NCBI GenBank assembly: GCA_003448685.1
Contig: DLXW01000095.1
Location: 600 to 6,370 of the forward strand
Direction: 5' to 3'
DNA length: 5,771 bases
From: Cyanothece sp. UBA12306
GTDB taxonomy: Bacteria > Cyanobacteriota > Cyanobacteriia > Cyanobacteriales > Microcystaceae
Positions 5,394-5,771 of this stretch are shown here, in pieces. The notes under the pieces are model-generated. The model was not told where the DNA came from, searched no databases, and was given only the letters and a program-made list of their open reading frames with translations. Position numbers and translations under genes: made by a program. The stretch's first letter is position 1. The number at the start of each line of letters is the position of its first letter.

Positions 5394-5404
5394 AAAATCT
5401 AACT

Positions 5405-5771
5405 ATGTCTCGTCGAGGAAACATTAAAAGACGGCCTGTGCCACCAGATCCAGTCTACAATAGCCGTCTAGTCAGTATGACTATCCGCCGAGTGATGAAA
5501 AGCGGCAAAAAATCGGTAGCTACTGGCATTTTTTACGATGCAATGACATCTATTGGCGAAAAAACAGGAGAAGAACCCTTAGAAGTCTTTGAGAAAGCCA
5601 TTAAAAACCTCACTCCCTTAGTGGAAGTCAAAGCGCGTCGGGTTGGTGGTGCTACTTATCAAGTTCCCATGGAAGTTCGTTCTTCGAGGGGAACAACCCT
5701 AGCTTTGCGTTGGTTAGTCCACTATGCTCGTATTAGAGGTGGAAGGACTATGGCCAGTAAATTAGCTAATG
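5405..5771 (+). CDS. rpsG: 30S ribosomal protein S7, 3' end cut by the window
   Basis: The first 122 codons of S7, whose usual length is about 156, run in an open frame to the window edge. The start [16 protein letters not shown] is typical of the bacterial protein, and [18 protein letters not shown] (75-92) is the conserved S7 core. S7 nucleates assembly of the head of the 30S subunit by binding the 3' domain of 16S rRNA and lies near the exit site. It also acts as an operon repressor in E. coli. The ATG at 5405 has the AGAGGA site just upstream. Genes for elongation factors G and Tu would be expected after it but lie outside the window. Confidence 0.98.
   Translation, partial: MSRRGNIKRRPVPPDPVYNSRLVSMTIRRVMKSGKKSVATGIFYDAMTSIGEKTGEEPLEVFEKAIKNLTPLVEVKARRVGGATYQVPMEVRSSRGTTLALRWLVHYARIRGGRTMASKLAN

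Overview
The window reads as a piece of cyanobacterial chromosome. It is AT-rich and carries five exact copies of the HIP1 octamer GCGATCGC in under 6 kb. Its ribosomal protein S12 looks cyanobacterial, and most starts lack a Shine-Dalgarno sequence, as is common in that phylum. Low GC and dense HIP1 suggest a unicellular or baeocystous lineage, but genus cannot be fixed from this sequence.

Layout. On the minus strand (about 74-1566) lie two genes 20 bp apart: a conserved-looking small protein of unknown function, then a YgfZ/GcvT-like folate-binding protein. A 418-bp AT-rich non-coding region (1567-1984) separates them from everything else, which is on the plus strand. It holds a perfect 10-bp inverted repeat close to the minus-strand gene and a terminator-like hairpin with a T-run that follows no plus-strand gene. 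Next come a secreted, beta-strand-rich envelope protein (1985-2722), an ABC-2/DUF990-type membrane permease (2744-3526) and a CbiO/EcfA-type ABC ATPase (3569-4345), all closely spaced. After a 114-bp gap comes an A-type iron-sulfur carrier of the IscA/SufA/HesB family (4460-4789). The window ends with the start of the str operon: rpsL (4920-5294) and the first 122 codons of rpsG (5405 to the window edge).

How the genes relate. The rpsL-rpsG pair is the standard translation operon; its promoter region has a good TTGACA/TATTAT pair flanked by a 9-bp inverted repeat, and the S12-S7 spacer can form a hairpin. YgfZ and A-type carriers act together in late [4Fe-4S] assembly in other organisms (IBA57 with ISCA1/ISCA2 in mitochondria), so their presence in one window is suggestive. 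The exported protein, ABC-2 permease and ATPase could be one transcription unit, but the ATPase type (ECF importer) does not match the permease type (ABC-2, usually export), so a single transporter is not established.

I found no CRISPR array, insertion sequence, tRNA or rRNA. No complete new system is demonstrated. The most open points are the orphan terminator in the central intergenic region, the mismatched ABC pair and the uncharacterised exported protein.
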